Part shown: positions 42,901 through 51,197 of the stretch, in pieces
Layout of the letters: each line of letters begins with the position of its first letter
Position numbering within the stretch: the stretch's first letter is position 1
Assembly (NCBI RefSeq): GCF_010731535.1
Contig: NZ_AP022581.1
Coordinates: 186,001 to 250,000, forward strand
DNA: 64,000 nt
Direction of reading: 5' to 3'
Source: Mycobacterium lacus
GTDB taxonomy: Bacteria; Actinomycetota; Actinomycetes; Mycobacteriales; Mycobacteriaceae
Program-made: the position numbers and the translations under genes
Notes under the pieces: model-generated
What the model saw: the letters and a program-made list of their open reading frames with translations, nothing else
Database searches by the model: none
Told to the model about the DNA's origin: nothing

Positions 42901-43860
42901 ATGAATTCGGTGGTCCCGGATCGGCTGGAGCTGTACCGGCGGATGTGGGTGTTGCGGCTGCTCGACATCGCGTTGGAAGAGTTGCGTGCCGAGGGCTTGA
43001 TCAAGGGGCCCATGCACGTCGGGTTTGGCCAGGAGGCGGCGGGTATAGGGGCCACTGCGGTGTTACGCAGAGGCGATGTCACGACCGCTACTCATCGCCC
43101 GCACGCACAATATGTCGGTCTTGGCCTTCCGCTGGGCCCGAGTATCGCGGAGATGATGGGTCGAGCCGATGGCCAATGCGGCGGCCGGGGCGGGCATATG
43201 CTCATCGTTGATCCCGACCGCGGGTTGCTCGCTCCCTCGGGCATTGTTGGTCATTCGCTGTTGTTGGCGGTCGGACACGCCTACTCGCAAATGTTGGCCG
43301 CAGACGGCCGGGTGACGCTCTGTGTCACCGGGGACGGTGCGGTGAACTCCGGGGCCTTCAACGAGGCCGCGAACATGGCCGCGCTCTGGCAGTTGCCGAT
43401 GGTGATCTTCGTGGAGAACAACCAGTACGCGCTCAGCGTGCGCCTGGACCAGCACGTGCACGAGACCCGGCTGTATCGGCGGGCGGTCGGTTATGGCATG
43501 CCGGGGGTGCAGGTCGATGGCGGCGACGTCGAAGCGGTTCGAGACTGTGTGGGCGAAGCGGTGCGCCGAGCGCGCGCCGGCGCTGGCCCCACGTTGGTGG
43601 AAGCCGTCACCTACCGCAACGCGGTCTTCTCGGGTGCCGACCGCGGTGGTTATCGCGATTGCGGCGAGGCCGACCGGTGGCCGGATCCCCTAATGGTGAC
43701 CAAACAACGTTTGATCGCGACAGGTATCTCGCGCGAGCGGGTGCACGAGGTGGAGCGCACCGCGCGGCGGGCGGTCGATGAGGCGGTGGCCTTCGCCAAG
43801 GCCAGCCCCTGGCCTGACCCCGCCGAATTGGTTGTGACAGCCCGCAAATGGGACGGATGA
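42901..43860 (+). CDS. TPP-dependent 2-oxoacid dehydrogenase E1 alpha subunit
   Basis: The protein is 319 residues from ATG 42901 with AAGGAG upstream. The TPP motif is complete: GDG at 144-146 and ENN ending at 174, separated by the usual spacing. ATHRPHAQYVGLG and GGRGGHM are conserved. It resembles E1-alpha of pyruvate, branched-chain or acetoin dehydrogenases. No E2 or E3 gene is nearby, so it may act in a free decarboxylation or carboligation, or borrow an E2. It is coupled to E1 beta by ATGA. Confidence 0.9.
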   Translation: MNSVVPDRLELYRRMWVLRLLDIALEELRAEGLIKGPMHVGFGQEAAGIGATAVLRRGDVTTATHRPHAQYVGLGLPLGPSIAEMMGRADGQCGGRGGHMLIVDPDRGLLAPSGIVGHSLLLAVGHAYSQMLAADGRVTLCVTGDGAVNSGAFNEAANMAALWQLPMVIFVENNQYALSVRLDQHVHETRLYRRAVGYGMPGVQVDGGDVEAVRDCVGEAVRRARAGAGPTLVEAVTYRNAVFSGADRGGYRDCGEADRWPDPLMVTKQRLIATGISRERVHEVERTARRAVDEAVAFAKASPWPDPAELVVTARKWDG

Positions 43861-44903
43861 CGGTCGTTGGGCACATGACGTCGATGACACCGATGACCTA
43901 TGCGGAGGCGCTCAACGACGCGTTGCGCCACGAGATGCGACGCGACGATCGGGTGATCGTGCTCGGTGAAGACGTGGCGGTCTACGGCGGGATTTTCGGT
44001 GTGACCAAGGGGTTGCTGGATGAGTTCGGTCCCGGCCGGGTGGTTGACACCCCGATTTCGGAGAACGGAATTGTGGGGGCGGCAATCGGCATGGCCATGT
44101 CCGGTCTACGACCGGTGGTGGAGATCATGTACAGCGATTTCCTGTGTCTGGCTCTCGACAGCCTTGCCAATGCGGCCAGCGTGTATCCCTTTGTCTCGCA
44201 AGGGAAAGTCAACATTCCGCTGGTGGTCCGCACGCAGGGCGGGCCGGGCAACGGTGCGGGGCCACAGCATTCGAAATCGCTCGAGCAGTGGACAGCCCAC
44301 CTGCCCGGGATCCACACCGTGATGCCCAGCGATGCCGCGGATGCAAAGGGGCTGCTGACCGCGGCCATCCGATCCGACGATCCTGTCGTGCTGTTCGAAC
44401 ACAAAGCCTTGTACGCCACCGAAGACCTGGTTCCCGACGGGGAACACGTCACCCCGTTGGCGACCGCGCGCGTGCTTCTCGAGGGGACCGACGTCACCAT
44501 CATCGCGATGTCGGGTATGGTGCGCCACTCGCTCGACGCCGCAGCCAGCCTGTCGGCGGCCGGTGTGCATGCCGAGGTTATCGACGTGCGCTCACTGCGC
44601 CCGCTGGACACCGAAACGCTCGTGGCGTCGGCCCGCAAGACCGGACGCGTTGTGGTGGCCGCCGAGACCTGGATGCGCTATGGGCCCACCGCCGAGATCG
44701 CCGCGGTCATCGCCGAACAGGCCTTCGAGGACCTACGCGCGCCGGTGGCCAGGGTCGGTGCGCTAGCCGTGCCCTATCCGGCGAGCCCCCGCCTGGAGTC
44801 CGCCGCGCTGAGCGGCAGCCACGACATCGTGCGGGCCACCAAGCGGCTCATGGCAACTGAGCTGACCCGTTGCCATCCCATCAAAGCGCGCGACCGCGGA
44901 TGA
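43857..44903 (+). CDS. TPP-dependent 2-oxoacid dehydrogenase E1 beta subunit
   Basis: The protein is 348 residues from ATG 43857, overlapping the E1-alpha stop. Beta-subunit signatures are LGEDVAVYGGIFGVTKGLLDEFGPGRVVDTPISENGIVGAAIGMA, QGGPGNGAGPQHSKSLEQW and the C-terminal transketolase domain IDVRSLRPLD. It completes the active E1 heterotetramer. The gene order alpha-beta-SDR-ligase-ligase with overlapping stops suggests one product pathway rather than central metabolism. Confidence 0.9.
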   Translation: MTVVGHMTSMTPMTYAEALNDALRHEMRRDDRVIVLGEDVAVYGGIFGVTKGLLDEFGPGRVVDTPISENGIVGAAIGMAMSGLRPVVEIMYSDFLCLALDSLANAASVYPFVSQGKVNIPLVVRTQGGPGNGAGPQHSKSLEQWTAHLPGIHTVMPSDAADAKGLLTAAIRSDDPVVLFEHKALYATEDLVPDGEHVTPLATARVLLEGTDVTIIAMSGMVRHSLDAAASLSAAGVHAEVIDVRSLRPLDTETLVASARKTGRVVVAAETWMRYGPTAEIAAVIAEQAFEDLRAPVARVGALAVPYPASPRLESAALSGSHDIVRATKRLMATELTRCHPIKARDRG

Positions 44904-45664
44904 GCACACAATTCGCCGGCAAAGTCGTGCTGGTCACCGGCGGCGGCACCGGGATTGGTCGGGCAACGGCGTGCCGATTCGCCCAAGAGGGTGCAGCTGT
45001 GGTCGTCGCGGGCCGAACACTTGATCCCCTGCTGGAAACCGTGTCGATCATCGCGAGCAACGGAGGAAAGGCTGAAGCCCTGCGGGCCAACATTGTCCGC
45101 GAAACCGACGTGGTGCGACTCGTCGAGACGATCGTCGATCGCTACGGCGCATTGAACGTCGCGTGCAACAACGCTGGCGCGCCGGGAGCGGGACAGCCCA
45201 CCGACGGGTGGACGCTCGAGCGGTGGAAGCACGTCGTCGACACCAACCTGCAAGGAGTGTGGTTGTCGATGAAACACGAAATTGCCTACATGCGAACGCA
45301 TTCCGGCGGAGCAATCGTCAACGTCGCGTCGATCGCCGGCCTCGTCGGCTACTCCCGAGCCGCTCCCTACACCGCGAGCAAGCACGGCGTGGTCGGGCTC
45401 ACCCGCGCCGCCGCCATCGACCACGCGACCGAGGGGATCCGGGTCAACGCGGTATGCCCGGGGCCCATCCTGACCCCGATGCTGGCCCAAGCCAGAGCCG
45501 CGCGAGGACCGGGCGCCGAGGGCTTCTACTTGTCGCACATCCCAATGGGCCGGCTTGGCAGCCCTGACGAAGTTGCCAACGCCGTGGTCTGGCTGGCTTC
45601 CGACCAAGCGGCCTATATCACCGGACAGGCCCTGGCTGTGGATGGAGGATGGACCGCCCAATGA
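44900..45664 (+). CDS. Short-chain dehydrogenase/reductase
   Basis: The protein is 254 residues from ATG 44900 (ATGA overlap with E1 beta). VTGGGTGIGRATA, NNAGAPGAG, VASIAG and YTASKHG give a complete classical SDR active site, and the end is ITGQALAVDGGWTAQ. Reduction of the ketone made by the E1 pair, or oxidation of a cyclitol alcohol, would fit. The substrate is not evident. Confidence 0.9.
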   Translation: MSTQFAGKVVLVTGGGTGIGRATACRFAQEGAAVVVAGRTLDPLLETVSIIASNGGKAEALRANIVRETDVVRLVETIVDRYGALNVACNNAGAPGAGQPTDGWTLERWKHVVDTNLQGVWLSMKHEIAYMRTHSGGAIVNVASIAGLVGYSRAAPYTASKHGVVGLTRAAAIDHATEGIRVNAVCPGPILTPMLAQARAARGPGAEGFYLSHIPMGRLGSPDEVANAVVWLASDQAAYITGQALAVDGGWTAQ

Positions 45665-46995
45665 GTGGCAACTACCTCGAAAACCGGTGTGGCCATGTCG
45701 TTTTGGTGGACACCTACGGCCCGTCGGCATCGCGGCTGGCGCCCGCGTTCGAAGCCGCCGGCTACGTCCCCGTCAGGGTGCAAAGCACGGCCCAGACTCC
45801 TAAGCTCTACCGCGGCTACCCTGATCCGTTCCCTTACCCCTTCGAGTTCATGCACCGTGGCTCGTTGGACGAAACGGTAAGCGAAATAGCGCCGCTTCAT
45901 CCCGTCGCCGTCATCGCGGGTTGTGACCACGGGGTCGAATTTGCCGACGCACTCAGCGAAGCGCTGAATCCACTGACCGGGGCGCCCACCAACGGCACCG
46001 CCCTCAGTGCGGCGCGGCGCGACAAGTACCTGATGATCGAGCGGATCAAGCAATGCGGTCTGCGCGGGGCGCGACAAATCCGGGTGGAGAGCGAATCCCA
46101 ACTCCGGGAATGGCACACCCAACTGGGCGGCATGGCCATCCTCAAACCACTGCGCAGCGCGGCCAACGACGGAGTCACATGGTGCCGCACGGCGGACGAC
46201 TCCGTCCGGGCCTTTCGCCAGCTGAATGGCAGAGAGAACGTCGTCAACCTGCCCAATGACGGTGTTGTGGCGCAGGAATACCTGGTCGGCGCGGAATACC
46301 TGGTCAACACCGTGAGCCGGGACGGGTTGCATCACGTCTGCGACATCTGGAAGACACATCGCATCAGCGCCAACGGAGTGTCCGACCTGGTGGTGGCATG
46401 CCAGATCTTGCCGGCCACCGGGGAAATCCAGGATCAGCTGGTCCCATACGCGCTCGACGTGCTCGACGCGCTCGAAATCCGCCATGGCGCAGGCCATATC
46501 GAAATCAAGATGACTCCCGATGGCCCCTGCCTGATTGAGGTCGGAGCGCGGGTCGCCGGCCAGGACCTGCCCGGCTACACGGCCATGGCTATCGGTGAAT
46601 CCCAGACTGAATGGACAGTGGATGCCTACACCAATCCCGGCCGATTCAAGCAACGCCACGGGCGGCCCTATGAGCTTCGTCGGAGCATCGCCTGGGCACT
46701 GATGGTCAGCCCGCGCAGTGGTGTACTGGTCTCCTACCGCGCGCTGGACGCCATCAAGCAGTTGGAAAGCTTTTACGACATGCGCCTTTTAATCAAACCC
46801 GGGCAGCGACTGCGTCGCACCATCGACGACAGCACCTACCCCGTCTCGCTGACGCTGATGCATGAGGTGGACGAGATAGTGCTTCGTGATCTTGCGACGC
46901 TGCGCTACCTCGACGGCGAGGGTTTCTACGAACTTGCCGATGATCCCCAACCTCCAAACCAGTCCCTGTCCCCCGCGAAAGGCTCAACGTCGTGA
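45661..46995 (+). CDS. ATP-grasp ligase 1 (amino-acid ligase-like)
   Basis: The protein is 444 residues from ATG 45661 (ATGA overlap). An N-terminal pre-ATP-grasp domain (VVLVDTYGPSASRLAPAFEAAGY) is followed by nucleotide-binding MAILKPLRSAANDGVTW, VVAQEYLVGAEYLVNTVSRDG and the magnesium-binding HIEIKMTPDGPCLIEVGARVAG. The pattern resembles BacD-type L-amino acid ligases, which join a carboxylate to an amine via an acyl phosphate. A C-terminal domain of about 120 residues follows. Substrates are unknown. Confidence 0.83.
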   Translation: MSGNYLENRCGHVVLVDTYGPSASRLAPAFEAAGYVPVRVQSTAQTPKLYRGYPDPFPYPFEFMHRGSLDETVSEIAPLHPVAVIAGCDHGVEFADALSEALNPLTGAPTNGTALSAARRDKYLMIERIKQCGLRGARQIRVESESQLREWHTQLGGMAILKPLRSAANDGVTWCRTADDSVRAFRQLNGRENVVNLPNDGVVAQEYLVGAEYLVNTVSRDGLHHVCDIWKTHRISANGVSDLVVACQILPATGEIQDQLVPYALDVLDALEIRHGAGHIEIKMTPDGPCLIEVGARVAGQDLPGYTAMAIGESQTEWTVDAYTNPGRFKQRHGRPYELRRSIAWALMVSPRSGVLVSYRALDAIKQLESFYDMRLLIKPGQRLRRTIDDSTYPVSLTLMHEVDEIVLRDLATLRYLDGEGFYELADDPQPPNQSLSPAKGSTS

Positions 46996-48350
46996 TCGTC
47001 GTTTTGTCCGCATACCGTCCGCGGCTGGAGGATTTTCTCACCGCGCGCGGCGAGAAGATTGTCGCGGTGATTCCCGAAAGCATGCGAGAACCGCGCGAGT
47101 CCACCAATCCGCGATATCCGATCAGGACCATCGATCATTTCGACGACTACACCGAGCTCGCCCGAATCGCGGTGGAACTCGAAGCGCTCGGCGTGACGGC
47201 TGTCGCCACGATCGATGAGCCCTGCGTTCGCGCCGCCGCTTTCGTCAACGAGCTGCTGGGCCTGCCCGGACTTGATCACCGCAGCGCCGTCGCGTGCACC
47301 GACAAGTCGGTCATGAAGCGGCGCCTGGCTGCCGCCGGTGTCCCAGTCGCTGAGCATCGGGTGGTGCACGACGTGCGGCAGATCCGCAAATTCCTGGACG
47401 ACGCGGGCGGCGAGATCGTCGTCAAACCGCGTTATGGCTTTGGAACCATCAACACGCATCGGGTCAACCGGGACAATTTTGATCAGCTGGCCTCCGCCGG
47501 CGCCTTCGGTCCGCCGGCGAACCTTCCAGAATGGATCCGATCGACATCCCTGGCATCCGACGTCGGCCAGGTTGGCTGTCTGGTCGAACGCTTCGTCGAC
47601 GTCGTTGAGGAATTCCACTGTGAGCTAATGCTGCATCGGGGCTCGGAGGTGCACTGCCTGGCCGGCCGCTACTTCACACCGGTCCTCGCCAACAACGCGT
47701 ACGGATCGGTGCTTCTCGACCCGGACTCGGCGGATGCGATCGAGGTGCGCAGCCTAACGCGCGCCGCCGCGTCGGCCTTGGGCGTCACCGACGGATTCGG
47801 GCACTGCGAGATTTTTCGCGACCGATGCGGCAGGTGGCTGGTCGGCGAGTTCGCCGCACGGCCCGGCGGACTCTTGATACCCCGGATGCTGCGGCTCAGC
47901 TATGGCATCGACAACCTGGAGCTGTTGGTCGAGCAGCTGGGCGGGCGCCGGCCGCGCACCCATGCCGTGTCGCGGGGCTCGTTCTCGTGGGCGGTCATCC
48001 CGGTCACCGGTTCGGGAGTCATCGCCGGCATGCCCGACGAGGCGGACCTGCTCAAGGTGCCCGGGGTGATCGAGGCCCAGATCGTCTTGCGCAACGGCGA
48101 CTCCACCGGTGACCTGCAGGGGGCGATGCTTCACGCCGCCTACATCATCTGCCAAGGGGACACGCCTGAGCGGGCCGAAGTGTTCGCCCGACACGCGCAG
48201 CGCAGCTGCCGCATAACCGCCGTCCCAGCGCCCGAAGACAGCTCCGAAGACCGTTCGTCGAGCGCCTCCGTACCCCTAGTCGAGCAGCCCTTGCCGCATC
48301 GCCTCGGCGACCGCCGCCGCGCGATCGCTGACACCGAGCTTCTCGTATAG
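46992..48350 (+). CDS. ATP-grasp ligase 2
   Basis: The protein is 452 residues from GTG 46992 (GTGA overlap). The ATP-grasp core shows GEIVVKPRYGFGTINTHRV, VGCLVERFVDVVEEFHCELML and GHCEIFRDRCGRWLVGEFAARPGGLLIPRML, with the catalytic Glu, Ala-Ala-Arg and glycine loop. It is only distantly like ligase 1. Two ligases in series could add two amino-acid or amine units. The last 75 bp overlap the 3' end of the convergent response regulator gene. Confidence 0.83.
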   Translation: MIVVLSAYRPRLEDFLTARGEKIVAVIPESMREPRESTNPRYPIRTIDHFDDYTELARIAVELEALGVTAVATIDEPCVRAAAFVNELLGLPGLDHRSAVACTDKSVMKRRLAAAGVPVAEHRVVHDVRQIRKFLDDAGGEIVVKPRYGFGTINTHRVNRDNFDQLASAGAFGPPANLPEWIRSTSLASDVGQVGCLVERFVDVVEEFHCELMLHRGSEVHCLAGRYFTPVLANNAYGSVLLDPDSADAIEVRSLTRAAASALGVTDGFGHCEIFRDRCGRWLVGEFAARPGGLLIPRMLRLSYGIDNLELLVEQLGGRRPRTHAVSRGSFSWAVIPVTGSGVIAGMPDEADLLKVPGVIEAQIVLRNGDSTGDLQGAMLHAAYIICQGDTPERAEVFARHAQRSCRITAVPAPEDSSEDRSSSASVPLVEQPLPHRLGDRRRAIADTELLV

Positions 48351-48926
48351 CCGCTGCACATGGGTCTTGACCGTCGACGGCGCCACATACAGCTCCGCGG
48401 CGATCGCGGGGATGCTTTGCCCGCGAGCAATCCGATTGAGCACCTCGCGTTCCCGCGCGCTGAGCACCGGGGCCATCGGCGCCGCGCGCTGGCGGATCTC
48501 CCCGGCAAGGCCCCCGACCAGCGAGGGCGCCACCACGTCGCGGCCCTTGGCGCAGTCGAGCACCGCCTTGACGATCTCGGTGCGCGTGGAATCCTTGAGC
48601 AGGAATCCCGCCGCGCCCTGCTGCAACGCCTGGTAGACGATCGCCGAGTCGTCGTGCGCCGAAATCAGCAGCACCCGGGTCGGCAGCTCGTAGCTGCGCA
48701 CCGCCGCGGCCACCTGCGCGCCGTCCATCCCGGGCATCCGGTAATCCAGCAATGCGACATCGGGCAGGTGGGCCTTGATCAATTCGAGAGCCGTCGCGCC
48801 GTCATCTGCTTCACCGACGACACTCACCGAGCCGCTCAACGACAGGGCTCGCACAACCCCCTCGCGAAAGAGCGGGTGATCATCGCCAACCACCACACGC
48901 ACCTTGTCGGGCTGTGGATTACTCAT
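48276..48926 (-). CDS. NarL/LuxR-type response regulator
   Basis: The 216-residue protein has a receiver domain with the acidic pair GDDHPLF, phospho-acceptor Asp61 in LLDYRMPGMDG and LLKDS with the conserved lysine. The LuxR-type helix-turn-helix is LSAREREVLNRIARGQSIPAIAAELYVAPSTVKTHVQRLYEKLGV. It is the only response regulator in the window and matches the DegS-class kinases at 41348 and 52631. It may bind the repeated GTCCCCCGAT element, which is inference. Confidence 0.93.
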   Translation of the reverse strand: MSNPQPDKVRVVVGDDHPLFREGVVRALSLSGSVSVVGEADDGATALELIKAHLPDVALLDYRMPGMDGAQVAAAVRSYELPTRVLLISAHDDSAIVYQALQQGAAGFLLKDSTRTEIVKAVLDCAKGRDVVAPSLVGGLAGEIRQRAAPMAPVLSAREREVLNRIARGQSIPAIAAELYVAPSTVKTHVQRLYEKLGVSDRAAAVAEAMRQGLLD

Positions 48927-49057
48927 CGAGCGCCGACCATGGCGATGAGTTTAACGCGGTATGTCGATCGTTTGCTGCAACTCGGCGTGCCTCACCTACT
49001 TTGAGCGCGTGGCGGGGAGTGGTGCCTCAGCTATCTTGAGCGCGTGACCCGGAAGGC

Positions 49058-49915
49058 TTGCCCGACGTGGAAGGCAAGATCGACATGGCCGCGAGACGAC
49101 AGGTAACGAACAAGCTGCGCACCCAGTACCGCAAGGCGTCCACGGCGGACAAGGGCGAGGTTTTGGATCGGGTGGTGGCCACCACCGGGATGGGCCGCTC
49201 GACGGCGCGGCGGATGTTGACCGGCCCGAGGCTGCCGGCACCGGCCGAGCAGGTCGATGGGCGCGCTCTGCGGCCGTGGGGTTTCAGCGACGACGCCAGG
49301 GCGCTGTTGGAGCGCGTGTGGGCGTTGATGGGCATGCCGTGCGGCAAGTACCTGGTGGTCATGGTCGAACTATGGCTGCCGCTTTTGGCCGCCGCCGGTG
49401 ATCTTGACAAGCCGTTCGCCACCGAAGCGGTCGTAGCGGAGCTGAAGACAATGAGCGCGGCCACCGTGGACCGCTACCTCAAACCCGCCCGGGATGCGAT
49501 GCGCATCAAGGGCATCTCGACCACCAAACCCTCACCGCTGCTGCGGAATTCGATCAGCATCCGCACCTGCGCCGATGAGGCACCTGATGCCCCGGGAGTG
49601 ATCGAGGCCGACACCGTGGCGCACTGCGGCCCGACGTTGATCGGCGAGTTCGCCCGCACGCTGACGATGACCGATCTGGTGATCGGCTGGACCGAGAACC
49701 ACTCGATCCGCAACAACGCCTCCACGTGGATCCTCGAGGGCATCGATGAACTGCAGCAGCGGTTCCCATTCCCCATGGTGATCTTCGATTCAGACTGCGG
49801 AGCTGAGTTCATCAACCACGAGGTCGCCGCGTGGCTGCAGGCCCGCGACATCGCCCAGACCCGCTCGCGGCCGTACGTTGATTGGGCAGCGATCCCGGGA
49901 AATCTAGCAGCTTGA
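49058..49915 (+). pseudogene. Truncated DDE transposase of an integrase-type insertion sequence
   Basis: The frame starts near TTG 49058 (MAARRQVTNKLRTQYRKAS follows) and has an integrase-like core, IEADTVAHCGPTLIGEFART and FPMVIFDSDCGAEFINHEV. After RSRPYVDW it breaks into unrelated sequence where the family would continue, so the 3' part is lost at the joint with the IS110 remnant. Just upstream, CCTCA-CTA-TTGAGCGCGTG-like words at about 48991 and 49025 repeat imperfectly and may be the element's end. Confidence 0.75.
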
Positions 49916-50608
49916 GAAGCTGATCGAGTCGACCGGAATCAAGTACACCTCGGTCACAACCCGGTCCCTTGGCGTATCCGGTCGATTATTCCTGGAATCC
50001 CTTATCGCTGGAGAGTGAAACCCGGCGTCCCTTGCCGACCTCGCCAAAGGACGGTTGCGCGTCAAAACCGAGCAGCTACGGGCCGCCTTCGAAGGCAACT
50101 TCACCACCCACCGCGGCAACCTCACCCAAGGGCACCTCGACCGCATCGACCTGCTAATACGCGCACATCAAGATGCTCACCGGGCTGATCGGCGCACTCA
50201 TCAACGAGCACAGCCTGGGCTGGGCCCGGGAACTGCTCGCAACGATCCCCCGCATCAGTGAAACCGGCGCGGAGAACATCCTCGCTGAGACAGGGGGCGA
50301 CATGACCTGCTTCAATACCGCCGCTCAGCTCGCCTCTTGGGCCGGTGTCTGCTCAGGACACCATGAATCAGCCGGCAAGTCCCGCCAGGTGCGGCCCGCC
50401 CGGGTAACGCCCACCTCAAAGGCGCGCTCGGGATCGCCGCGATGGCTGCCGTGCGGACAAATGGTCGTTCTTCCAAAACCGCTACAAGCGACTCGCGGCC
50501 CGCCGCGGGCCAACACGCGCCCTCGTAGCCATCGAGCATTCCCTCCCGATCGCGATCTGGCACATCCCCACCAACGGCGAACCCTCCCGAACCGCACAAG
50601 CGGCCTAA
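49911..50608 (+). pseudogene. Decayed C-terminal part of an IS110-family transposase
   Basis: Pieces in several frames read in order as an IS110 transposase. They are LEKLIESTGIKYTSV, a stop within GE*NPAS, DLAKGRLRVKTEQLRAAFEG, then, after a shift, LLATIPRISETGAENILAETGGDM and LASWAGVCSGHHESAGKSR. Another shift leads to FFQNRYKRLAARRG and VAIEHSLPIAIWHI ending at 50608. The N-terminal catalytic half is absent. The 282 bp that follow, up to 50890, show no gene. Confidence 0.8.
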
Positions 50609-50890
50609 CCCAAATCCAAAACACCCCAGCACCAGTCACGGTCGCCGTGCGGTCACCTGCGCCCACTCACTACCGCATCTTCGCGTCAGGCACCTCGCTA
50701 CTCATCTCTCGCGCCGTGGGGCCAGTACTCCTGCTGCGGGCAGCCCGCGGTCTGCCAGTGACCTTTGTTCCCGCGCCGCACATCGAGGCGCCCGCACGGG
50801 CGTACTTGTTGTGATGTGTAGGCCGGGTTGACCAACGTGACCGCAGAACCTGCGCGGGGCCAATCACCCACCCACGGGGCCCAAACTCGC

Positions 50891-51181
50891 TCAGAAGCGT
50901 TTGGCGCTAGCCCGCCTTTGGGATATGACCAGTGTTAAGACGACGTTGGACGCGGTGAGTGCCGATGCCGCGAGTAGTGCCCATCTAAATAGTGAGTTGT
51001 CGCCGTACATGTAGTCGGTGGCCAACACCAGGAATATGGCCGTCGCCCCCAACTGTCCCAAGGTGCCCCACATAGCTGCCCTGGTCTTTGAGCGTGGTTG
51101 CGATTGGACCAGCCGGCGGACGGTGACGATAAGAGCCACGGCTACGAATGTGGCGCCAGGTATTGCTACTCCGAGTTGCAT
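50891..51181 (-). CDS. Small membrane protein of unknown function
   Basis: The protein is 96 residues from ATG 51181 with a strong GGAGGG ribosome site. Three hydrophobic segments are visible (ATFVAVALIVTV, LGATAIFLVLATDYMYG and WALLAASALTASNVVLTLVI) and a basic C-terminus (RRASAKRF). I do not recognise the family. It lies 16 bp after the WXG100-like gene, so it is probably part of the same secretion-linked operon. Confidence 0.65.
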   Translation of the reverse strand: MQLGVAIPGATFVAVALIVTVRRLVQSQPRSKTRAAMWGTLGQLGATAIFLVLATDYMYGDNSLFRWALLAASALTASNVVLTLVISQRRASAKRF

Positions 51182-51197
51182 GCTGCCCTCCGCCAGC

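Noticed and set aside
46969..46978. Another TCCCCCG word inside ligase 1
   Set aside because: It is within coding sequence, lacks the following GAT and partner half-site, and is likely chance.
26247..48350. Mycosporine-like amino acid cluster
   Set aside because: A cyclase and ATP-grasp genes are present, but there is no O-methyltransferase beside the cyclase, and the ligases are in a different operon with E1 genes.
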